A stretch of DNA of 64,000 nucleotides from Pedobacter sp. ok626 (GTDB lineage Bacteria > Bacteroidota > Bacteroidia > Sphingobacteriales > Sphingobacteriaceae): the NCBI RefSeq assembly GCF_900100435.1, contig NZ_FNEX01000012.1, positions 124,001 to 188,000 of the forward strand, given 5' to 3'. How positions within the stretch are numbered: position 1 is the first letter of the stretch; every line of letters starts with the position of its first letter. This document shows, in pieces, positions 37,129 through 45,217 of this stretch. The notes beneath the pieces are model-generated. The model was not told the origin of the DNA. It was given only the letters and a program-made list of their open reading frames with translations, and did not search any database. The translations under genes were made by a program, and so were the position numbers.

Positions 37129-38463
37129 ATGATGAATATAAAAAATTTAAGGTCAATCATTTTATGCTCAAGTCTGCTTCTTCTAGCGGCTTGTACCAAG
37201 AGCGAATTTTTGCCTGACCCGGAAGGAAGCCAGGTTCCTTTTCAACCTGAAGCCACACAAACCGTAGAAGAATTATTAGCCGCATCTCCGGCAAAACTAT
37301 ACTATAGCGCCTGGCAAAAAAGCAATATCAAGACAATCCTGAAAGCCAGGAGCAGCAAATTGGTGTATACTGTTTTCGCCCCGAATGATGCGGCCATGCA
37401 AGCTGCTGGTTTAACGGCGAGTGCAATCGCTCAGATGCCTATAGCAGAACTAGATAGCTTAATGATGTTTTATACGACCCTTGGTCCGGTTACACAAACA
37501 GAATTGACACAGCGGACCGACAATTTTGTGGTGAAGACCTTGTTGGAGCAACCAGGACTCTATCTTCCTTATTATGAAAATACAGGGACTGGAGCAAATC
37601 AGTATGATCTCTATTTCTATAAAAACTATGTAGGTATAAAAGGCGAATCCTTACTGATCAACGGCAAGAACTTAGGTAAATTGAACTATTTGCCAGCAAC
37701 CGACGGTGGACTGTATGTCCTGGAAAAAACCATAGAAAAGCCAACAAAAACCATTTTAGAAGCTTTAAGAGCTGATGGCAGATTTACGATATTCCTGGAA
37801 TCCCAGCGCCTGGCGGATGAAAATTTTATAGAGACCATGATCAATGATATGGAACCGCTTTTCGGCTATAGACCTAGTCCGGAGGAAGTCCGGCCTTACA
37901 TTAGCTCCCGAAAGCTGTACCAAGTTGGCTGGGGCATCAATGAGCCGATTTATCCAGGATATATAGGACCAAATATCACAATATCTACACTCTTTGCACC
38001 AACCGATGAGGCTTTCCATAAAGCAGGGTTTCAAACGCTGGCCGATGTGATGAAATTTAATGAGCGAAGTGCTGGTTCGATTCGTTTTGATGAGAATACA
38101 TTTAATGCAGTGGGTGGATATCCGATGGATACGATTTACAACTTTCATCGTGACTGGGGAAGGATGTTTCAGCCAGTTACAAGTGGTGGTGATAAAGCTT
38201 ACGCCAATTCTACTGTGTTTTATGGCAATGTACTCAATGCAACATTGAACAATTACATGGTTAACCTGGGTGGAAACCCCACCTCAGATTTCGCGTATAA
38301 AATGCCAATCGAATTTTCATCGGTAAATAACAGCATTCAGATGAAGGCAAAAGGTTCAGAATATCCAGCAGCTACGGTGACAGAGACCGATGTCAACACC
38401 TTAAATGGACCTATCCATGTCGTTGACCGCCTGATTTTTCCTAAAGGATTTAAATTAAACTAA
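37129..38463 (+). CDS. lipoprotein with two fasciclin (FAS1)-like domains, copy 2
   Basis: 444 residues; lipobox LLLLAACTKSE. Domain 1 is marked by LVYTVFAPNDAAMQAAGLTA, domain 2 by ISTLFAPTDEAFHKAGFQT and the closing NGPIHVVDRLIFPKGF. It is longer than the neighbours, mainly through an insertion between the two units, and is the most divergent of the three. Starts 6 bp after copy 1 and ends 2 bp before copy 3. Confidence 0.85.
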   Translation: MMNIKNLRSIILCSSLLLLAACTKSEFLPDPEGSQVPFQPEATQTVEELLAASPAKLYYSAWQKSNIKTILKARSSKLVYTVFAPNDAAMQAAGLTASAIAQMPIAELDSLMMFYTTLGPVTQTELTQRTDNFVVKTLLEQPGLYLPYYENTGTGANQYDLYFYKNYVGIKGESLLINGKNLGKLNYLPATDGGLYVLEKTIEKPTKTILEALRADGRFTIFLESQRLADENFIETMINDMEPLFGYRPSPEEVRPYISSRKLYQVGWGINEPIYPGYIGPNITISTLFAPTDEAFHKAGFQTLADVMKFNERSAGSIRFDENTFNAVGGYPMDTIYNFHRDWGRMFQPVTSGGDKAYANSTVFYGNVLNATLNNYMVNLGGNPTSDFAYKMPIEFSSVNNSIQMKAKGSEYPAATVTETDVNTLNGPIHVVDRLIFPKGFKLN

Positions 38464-38465
38464 AC

Positions 38466-39464
38466 ATGGCACATTTATATAAAAAGAACACCCTATTTTC
38501 TTTAATACTGATGACCATATTGGGCGCATCGTGCAGTAAAGAGGATCAGAAAAAGAACGAGTACGATAACAATAAAATCAACCTGGTGATCGCCGATAAC
38601 TTTAACCTCTCGGCATTTAGTGCTGCCTTAAAACGTAGCGGATTGGACAAGTCCTTACAAGAAGGTCAAGGTCCTTATACAGTCCTGGCACCTTCAGATG
38701 CGGCCTTTAGCGCCGCGGGGTATACAGGTGCAGTAGGTGTTATGACTGCTAATCCGACTATAATTTCCCGGATAGCAAACTACCATACCCTGGACGGAAA
38801 GTACGAACTGAACAAGCTGCCCTTCCTATTTAATCAGGAGCTGCGCTCTCGCGGGGGCAAGTTATATGCCACACATTGGATCAAAGGCCAGGATACTATC
38901 CTGACCCTGAATGGCTCTAGGGTGATTTCAAAAAATATCCCAGCTTCCAATGGATTGATCCAGGTGGTTAACCGTGTGCTGACGCCTTATCTGCATGATT
39001 TATTGGGTGATGCAATCGCCGCAGAAGCCAGCACTACACTTTTTACCCAAGCTTTAAGAAGTTCTGGTGTACTACAAACCATTAATGAAGCAGGCCCTTA
39101 CACCATTTTCGCTCCTAATAATGACGCGATGCAGGCGATAGGCTATAGCAGTATCGAACAAATCAACAATACAGATCCAGCAGTATTGAAGCGCTTTGTG
39201 AACTACCATATTGTGAAAGACAGGCGCTTTATCTACGACTATATTTTAAGTACCGGGCCTTCTAATATGAGTTTGCAGTCCATGCTTGACGGCAATTCTG
39301 TGACTATGACCTTGGTGCCGGATGAAAGTGCAGCAGGTAGTTTTAAAGGAATTACACTCAAAGGAATCGGAAATACAGCTCAGGTAAAACTGCTTAAACA
39401 AGATGTCCTTTCTGGAAATGGTGTATTACATATTATTGATGCCGCTTTGCGAATCACCCAATAA
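38466..39464 (+). CDS. lipoprotein with two fasciclin (FAS1) domains, copy 3
   Basis: 332 residues; lipobox LGASCSKED, with Lys-Glu-Asp right after the Cys, reminiscent of the K(D/E)2 surface-export signal described in Capnocytophaga lipoproteins. Domain 1: GPYTVLAPSDAAFSAAGYTG; domain 2: GPYTIFAPNNDAMQAIGYSS and FVNYHIVKDRR, ending GVLHIIDAALRITQ. The most canonical FAS1 pair of the three. Confidence 0.9.
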   Translation: MAHLYKKNTLFSLILMTILGASCSKEDQKKNEYDNNKINLVIADNFNLSAFSAALKRSGLDKSLQEGQGPYTVLAPSDAAFSAAGYTGAVGVMTANPTIISRIANYHTLDGKYELNKLPFLFNQELRSRGGKLYATHWIKGQDTILTLNGSRVISKNIPASNGLIQVVNRVLTPYLHDLLGDAIAAEASTTLFTQALRSSGVLQTINEAGPYTIFAPNNDAMQAIGYSSIEQINNTDPAVLKRFVNYHIVKDRRFIYDYILSTGPSNMSLQSMLDGNSVTMTLVPDESAAGSFKGITLKGIGNTAQVKLLKQDVLSGNGVLHIIDAALRITQ

Positions 39465-39494
39465 CAGGCTTCGTAAAACAATTAAACTTAAAAA

Positions 39495-42400
39495 ATGAAG
39501 AAAATATATTCAGTCGTTATGCTTTGCGCCCTGATGTTGGTGTCGCTTTATAGCATGGCGCAGGAAACAAGCGGTTCGTTAACAGGGCAGGTTAAAGATG
39601 CCAAAGGTTTAGCGATACCTGGTGCTACAGTTGTGGCCATTCACACGCCATCTGGTACCCGTTACGCCATGTCGGCGGATAAAGATGGCCGTTATTTCTT
39701 AAATAATCTCCGCATTGGAGCACCTTACCTGGTGACCGTTTCCACGATGGGGATGCAAAATGCAGTACGCAATGACATCGCAATCCGACTGGGCGGCAGT
39801 CAGCAGCTCAACTTTGTGCTGGGAGAAAATGCACAGGAACTGAAAGGAGTTGAAGTATCCGCAAAGAAAACCATTCGGCAAAAAGCAGACAACTACGGAA
39901 CGGGTAAAAACATAAGCGCTGAGCAGGTGAAAAACATGCCAACGATCAGCAGAAGTATTACCGATATTACCCGCTTAACCCCCCAGGGGAGCCGCGACAA
40001 TAGCTTCGGCGGTACAAACTTCAGGTACAATAACGTAACTATCGATGGTGCAGTAAATAACGATGCCATTGGTTTTAGCCCTTCACAAGGTGGACAAACC
40101 GGAACTTCAGGTATGAACGGCAGCAGTACGAGAACAAACCCAGTTTCATTAGACGCCATAGAAGACATGCAGGTTTACCTGGCACCTTTTGATGTGAAGA
40201 TCGGAAACTTTACCGGTGGATCGGTTAATGCCGTCACGCGTAGTGGTACCAATACCGTAAGTGGTTCCGTTTATGGATTAGGAAGAAACGCCACATTAAC
40301 CGGTCGGGATCGCGTAGGTAGTTTGGGCAAAATGAATGCTGATTTCTATGATTATCAGGCCGGCTTTCGCATCGGTTTCCCGATTATTAAAAACAAACTT
40401 TTCTTCTTTAGCAACGAGGAGATCACCCGCCGTCAGGACCCTACACAATTATTCGTAGGTACCGCAGAAACCAATCCTATTTTCAGCGTTGCAGATGCGC
40501 ATTCTATTGCCAATACGGTAAAAACCAGGTACGGAAGCATCTTTGATGCAGGTACCGCAGATGTATATACCAACTGGAGCAAATCCCAGAAGTTCTTTAA
40601 CCGTTTAGACTGGAACATTAACGATAAACACCAGTTGGCGATCAGAAATAATACGATTTTCAGTAAGGCCACACATATGGACCGCGACCAGCAGGATTTC
40701 CGTTTCAGCAGCATGGCTTTCCTACAGGAAAATAACCAAACGAGTACTGTTGCCGAGCTGAAAAGCCGCTTCAATAATGAACTATCTGGTAATTTATTAG
40801 TTGGCTTTACCCATGTAAACGACAGCAGGGATCCCTTAAGCGACCCTACCTTGCCACAGGTACAGATTATGGGCCGTACACCAGGAACGACCATTTATTT
40901 AGGTACAGATCGCGAAGCGAGTATCTTCAACATGAAACAGAAAACCTGGGAGTTTACCGCTAACCTAAACTGGACAAAAGGACGTCATAAGTTCTTAATC
41001 GGAACACATAATGAGTTGTACAACATTCAATATGGTTTCGTAAATTCCTGGAACGGTCGTGTGGATTATCAGAGTATTGAAGATTTCACGAACAACAACC
41101 CTTACCGCGTAAGAGGCAGTTACAATTATTTCAATAACAGCAGAGATTACCTGTTGGCCAATCCTGCAGCAGATTTCGACGTAAACATGTACAGTTTATA
41201 TGTGCAGGATGAGATCAGGATCAGCGATAAATTACGTATCACGCCAGGATTACGTGCAGATTTTGTGAATTTGCCAACCATGCCGACTTTAAGTGATAAA
41301 GTCCGCGACATTTTCGCAGATCCAAATTTTGGAAATACCTACACGTATACGCCATTAAACCGCATCAATAATAAGTTTTTAAACAAGGTACAATTGTCTC
41401 CGCGTTTAGGTTTTAGATACGATGCCCTAGGTGATCAAAAGTTGATTTTCCGTGGAGGAATAGGGATGTTTACCGGTCGTATTCCTTTTGCATGGTTAGC
41501 TTATGCTTATTACAACACCGGAAATACTTTTGGTGCGATTGACCAGAGAGCCGATCAACAGCCTTTCCTACCGGGAACAGATCCAATTAAACCAAGTCCG
41601 AATGGCATTGCTGGATTTATTGAGCAAAACGGAACGGTGATCAATAACCCAAATAGCGGTCGTACACAGGTCGACCTGGTAGATAACGGTTTTGAAATGC
41701 CACAAGTATTACGTGGAAGCTTAGGTGTCGATTACGAAACAGATAATAACTGGCGTTTTACTGTAGAAGGAATGTACACTAAAAACTTAAAAGATGTGTT
41801 GTTCCAGCAGTTGAATACCAAAGACAATCCACTTTACTATGGTTACGACAAAGAAAAGCAACAGCCTGTTTATGGTGGCACAGTTGATCCACGTTTCTCC
41901 AATATTTACCTGCTGAGCAATACCAAAGAAGGCTATCGTTACAGCCTGACAGGTACCATTGCGAAAAGATTTATCAATGCCATAAATCTAAGCACTTCGT
42001 ATACTTACGGGCAGTCAAAAGATCTAAGCAATGGCGTGCGTAACTCGATGGAAAGTAACTGGCAACTGAACCAGGCCTTGATTCCAAATAACCCAACACT
42101 AAGTGCAAGTAATTTTGACATTCGCCACCGCATTGTATCTAGCATCAGCTATAACTACGAATGGAGCAGAGCAGGTAAAACGAATATCAGCTTATTCTTT
42201 AGCGCACAATCGGGCAGTCCTTTTAGTTATGGAATTGTAAACGGAAATATCCAGGGCTTACCGCAGCAGGTGAGTTTAACCTACATCCCATTGCGAGAGG
42301 AAGCCATCCGCTATTTCAAGGATATCCCAACGGCAACTGCAGCGCAACAAGCAGCCGCATTTAATCAATTTATTGATGGGAATGAATACCTTACTAGCAG

Positions 42401-42752
42401 AAGAGGAAGCTACACGGAGCGTAATAAAGGAAGAACCCCATGGAATATCCAGGCTGATTTACACCTTTCCCATGAGTTATTTGTAAACGCCAATAAGTCC
42501 AAATCATTAAGCTTTACAGTGGACGTGATGAATGTAACCAACTTGATCAGCAAGACATGGGGCGTCCAGTATTTCTCACCAAACACATTTAATTCCACCA
42601 GTAGCGTAGGCTTAACACCTTCCTTGTTCCCGCCACAGCAAAATGCGGATAATTATCCTGTGTTTACGTTTAATAACCCTGGTCAGCCGTACAGCATCGA
42701 TTATTTTGGATCGAGAGCTCAAATACAACTGGGATTGAGGTATAGCTTCTAG
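39495..42752 (+). CDS. Oar-like TonB-dependent receptor
   Basis: 1085 residues with a Sec signal (LVSLYSMAQ). A carboxypeptidase regulatory-like domain (about 27-110, GSLTGQVKDAKGLAIPGATV) leads into an Oar-type plug (MPTISRSITDITRLTPQGSR, NNVTIDGAVNND, TGGSVNAVTRSGTN) and a barrel ending LGLRYSF. In Myxococcus xanthus Oar is needed for secretion of the protease PopC, so export as well as import is possible for this group. It has no STN domain and is the second receptor of the operon. Confidence 0.9.
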   Translation: MKKIYSVVMLCALMLVSLYSMAQETSGSLTGQVKDAKGLAIPGATVVAIHTPSGTRYAMSADKDGRYFLNNLRIGAPYLVTVSTMGMQNAVRNDIAIRLGGSQQLNFVLGENAQELKGVEVSAKKTIRQKADNYGTGKNISAEQVKNMPTISRSITDITRLTPQGSRDNSFGGTNFRYNNVTIDGAVNNDAIGFSPSQGGQTGTSGMNGSSTRTNPVSLDAIEDMQVYLAPFDVKIGNFTGGSVNAVTRSGTNTVSGSVYGLGRNATLTGRDRVGSLGKMNADFYDYQAGFRIGFPIIKNKLFFFSNEEITRRQDPTQLFVGTAETNPIFSVADAHSIANTVKTRYGSIFDAGTADVYTNWSKSQKFFNRLDWNINDKHQLAIRNNTIFSKATHMDRDQQDFRFSSMAFLQENNQTSTVAELKSRFNNELSGNLLVGFTHVNDSRDPLSDPTLPQVQIMGRTPGTTIYLGTDREASIFNMKQKTWEFTANLNWTKGRHKFLIGTHNELYNIQYGFVNSWNGRVDYQSIEDFTNNNPYRVRGSYNYFNNSRDYLLANPAADFDVNMYSLYVQDEIRISDKLRITPGLRADFVNLPTMPTLSDKVRDIFADPNFGNTYTYTPLNRINNKFLNKVQLSPRLGFRYDALGDQKLIFRGGIGMFTGRIPFAWLAYAYYNTGNTFGAIDQRADQQPFLPGTDPIKPSPNGIAGFIEQNGTVINNPNSGRTQVDLVDNGFEMPQVLRGSLGVDYETDNNWRFTVEGMYTKNLKDVLFQQLNTKDNPLYYGYDKEKQQPVYGGTVDPRFSNIYLLSNTKEGYRYSLTGTIAKRFINAINLSTSYTYGQSKDLSNGVRNSMESNWQLNQALIPNNPTLSASNFDIRHRIVSSISYNYEWSRAGKTNISLFFSAQSGSPFSYGIVNGNIQGLPQQVSLTYIPLREEAIRYFKDIPTATAAQQAAAFNQFIDGNEYLTSRRGSYTERNKGRTPWNIQADLHLSHELFVNANKSKSLSFTVDVMNVTNLISKTWGVQYFSPNTFNSTSSVGLTPSLFPPQQNADNYPVFTFNNPGQPYSIDYFGSRAQIQLGLRYSF

Positions 42753-42784
42753 TTTAATAGTTAAAAAATTAATTCATAAAAAAG

Positions 42785-44953
42785 ATGAATATTCAACACA
42801 AATGGAATTTTAGTATTGGCATAATGCTGTGCTTCCTGCTGTTTATTGGGGCTTGTAAAAAGGATAAGGTGGAAGTACCCCTGGTACCTTTCAAAGTAGA
42901 CAGCTTTTACCCAAATAGTGGAAATGCAGGAACCCTGGTTTCTATTGTTGGCGAGGGTTTTGGGACCGAACTCAGTAAGTATTCTGCAACCATTTCCGGA
43001 AAAGCCATAGAAGTGATCAGTGCCACTGAAAATACAATCGTACTTCGCATGCCAGAAGGTGGTGTGACGGGCGCATTGTCCCTAAATTACGATTCCCGTA
43101 ATTTTGACCTGGGACAATATATCTATCAGGATTTAAGTGTAAAAACGGTATTCCCTGCCAACGGACCGGCGGGCTCTCAAATCCGGATTAGCGGCGCTGG
43201 TTTCAGTAGCACTACTGGGCCGGCTACAGTTTTCATCAATGGAAAACCGGCATTGGTTGTCAGCGTGTCCGACGAAATTATTGTGGCCGAAGTGCCTGTG
43301 GATGCTGGCTTTGGGCCGATCATAGTGAAGGTTGATGGTAAAGAAGCCAAAGGTCAGAATTTCACTTATCAGGCCATTAGCAGTATCAAACCTTTAAGCG
43401 GTGGTAAAAACACAAAAGTAACGATCAATGGGATAGGCTTTGAAGAACTGACCGAAGGCAATCTGATCGATTTTAACGGAACCAGCGCTACTGTTCTGGA
43501 AGCGACGAAAGAAAAACTGGTCGTACTAGCACCAGATGGTGTTAAAACAGGACCACTTTCTGTAAATATCAACGGACAAAAAATTGCGGGACCGATATTT
43601 ACTGTAGTTGCTCCGCCATCAATTCAAATTGTAACGCCATTAAGCGGTCCGAAAGGAGCTGAAATGACGATTTCCGGGGCTTTGTTTAGTGAGGTTCTGG
43701 ACGAAAACAAAGTATTCATTAACGGGGTTGAAATTCCAGTTCAATCTGCCAGCGGAACCCAGATAAAACTGCTGGTACCGGGGGGTACAGGAACAGGAGT
43801 GGTAAAAGTTGTGGTGAATGATCAGGCAACTGATGGGCCACAATTTAAAGACCAAACGCTCGGTATCCTTTCTGTAAGTCCGGATAATGGATTGGCAGGT
43901 ACAACCGTGACCATTAAGGGATCAGGTTTTAGTGCCAATCCTATAAACAACAAGGTGTACTTTAATGGCCTGCTGGCAACAGTAAAAACAGCCACAGAAA
44001 ACACACTGGTCCTAGATGCACCAGCTGGCTTAAGCACGGGTGATTTAAAAGTAGTCGTAGCTGGACAAGAAGCCCTGGCACCACAGGAATTTAGAAGAGC
44101 AGGTATGCTGACCCTAGCTGGTGGACCTAACGATGATACTTTTGGAGGTTTCATGGCTGGAATAGCAGTAGACAATTCAGGCAATATCTATGTGGCCGAC
44201 AGGATGAACCATCTGGTGAAAAAGATCACGCCAGCTGGTGTAGTTAGTGTTTTACAGACCAATGGCGCAGATATTGTTTTTGACACGCCTTACGGAATAG
44301 TCATCGATAAACAGAATAATATTTATGTGTCAGATATCGGGCGCAACCACATCAGAAAAATTACGCCTTCCGGTCAGAATACCATCTATGTTTCCGGCTT
44401 CGCACCAGGCTTGATGGCATTTGATAATGCAGGAAATCTTTATGTAAATATTGTGGCTGCTTATGCAGGGATGAACAAAGTAAATACAGCCGGTGGTTAT
44501 ACGAAGATCAGCGGGCCATTCTGGCCAATGGCCAAGGCAGTAGTAGATGCTGATGGAAATCTTTATTATGTAGATTCCAGTTCAAGCAGTAATAATGCGA
44601 TTGGGCGTATTGCTGCCGGAGCTGGAAATGAAAACTATTTCACAGGTAGTTCTGATCCTGGATTCCAGGACGGAGTAGGATTAGCTGCGAGATTCAACAG
44701 TATTTCAGGTGGATTGGCTTTATATGGCCCTGGTAAATTGATTGCCGGCGACAAATACAATTACGCATTAAGAGAGGTTGATATCGCCAGCAGAAAGGTT
44801 TCAACGCTGGTGAAATTAGCCCCTGGATTTGCAGATGGAGCATTCTCTCAGGCAAAAATCGGTTCAATGGACGATATGGCCGTTGACAAAGACGGAAATA
44901 TTTACATTTTAGATGCCGCAAATAAAGCGATACGGAAAGTATTTTTGAAGTAA
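42785..44953 (+). CDS. lipoprotein with five IPT/TIG domains and an NHL beta-propeller
   Basis: 722 residues; lipobox FIGACKKDK. Five tandem IPT/TIG Ig-like units (about 35-440) each begin with a PNSG/PANGP/PLSG-type turn and a GxGF core (VGEGF, SGAGF, NGIGF, SGALF, KGSGF). A propeller of NHL-type repeats follows (about 445-720) with GIAVDNSGNIYVADRMNHLV, GIVIDKQNNIYVSDIGRNHI and AVDKDGNIYILDAANKAI. Such architecture suggests a stalk carrying a binding head at the cell surface. Last gene of the run. Confidence 0.9.
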   Translation: MNIQHKWNFSIGIMLCFLLFIGACKKDKVEVPLVPFKVDSFYPNSGNAGTLVSIVGEGFGTELSKYSATISGKAIEVISATENTIVLRMPEGGVTGALSLNYDSRNFDLGQYIYQDLSVKTVFPANGPAGSQIRISGAGFSSTTGPATVFINGKPALVVSVSDEIIVAEVPVDAGFGPIIVKVDGKEAKGQNFTYQAISSIKPLSGGKNTKVTINGIGFEELTEGNLIDFNGTSATVLEATKEKLVVLAPDGVKTGPLSVNINGQKIAGPIFTVVAPPSIQIVTPLSGPKGAEMTISGALFSEVLDENKVFINGVEIPVQSASGTQIKLLVPGGTGTGVVKVVVNDQATDGPQFKDQTLGILSVSPDNGLAGTTVTIKGSGFSANPINNKVYFNGLLATVKTATENTLVLDAPAGLSTGDLKVVVAGQEALAPQEFRRAGMLTLAGGPNDDTFGGFMAGIAVDNSGNIYVADRMNHLVKKITPAGVVSVLQTNGADIVFDTPYGIVIDKQNNIYVSDIGRNHIRKITPSGQNTIYVSGFAPGLMAFDNAGNLYVNIVAAYAGMNKVNTAGGYTKISGPFWPMAKAVVDADGNLYYVDSSSSSNNAIGRIAAGAGNENYFTGSSDPGFQDGVGLAARFNSISGGLALYGPGKLIAGDKYNYALREVDIASRKVSTLVKLAPGFADGAFSQAKIGSMDDMAVDKDGNIYILDAANKAIRKVFLK

Positions 44954-44976
44954 TCTTAAAAATTACCTTAACGTAA

Positions 44977-45018
44977 AAAAGAGGTTGATCATCTTTTATA
45001 GATGAATCAACCTCTTTT
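44977..45018. terminator. strong terminator closing the FAS1 operon
   Basis: 13-bp stem AAAAGAGGTTGAT (44977-44989) with ATCAACCTCTTTT (45006-45018), extended inside by CATC/GATG. It lies 24 bp after the last stop codon. The rest of the 264-bp gap to ppc is AT-rich and holds nothing else that was recognised. Confidence 0.88.
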
Positions 45019-45217
45019 ACCCCAAAAAAATAACAATTAAATGGTATAATTTCAGCGTCTCCGCTTAAATATACCAACCCTCTTTAAAGATTTTTTAAAT
45101 CTCTACACATCTAAGTTATCGATTTATATAAATAAATCAAAATAAAATTATTGCCCTTTTAAGCCATTATTTGGATGATTTTTGCTAGATTAAGCGCGAA
45201 AATATTTCCTTCAAATT

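Noticed and set aside
40433..40894. 153-residue open frame opposite the Oar-like receptor
   Set aside because: Antisense shadow of the barrel region with odd composition (many Cys, Ser, Leu).
27592..45018. Reading the two-receptor operon as a SusC/SusD polysaccharide utilisation locus
   Set aside because: No SusD/RagB-like protein, glycoside hydrolase or sulfatase is encoded in it; the lipoproteins are FAS1, DUF4397-like and TIG/NHL.
44694..45077. 127-residue minus-strand frame after the TIG-NHL gene
   Set aside because: Overlaps the end of the propeller and runs through the terminator hairpin; no recognisable domain.
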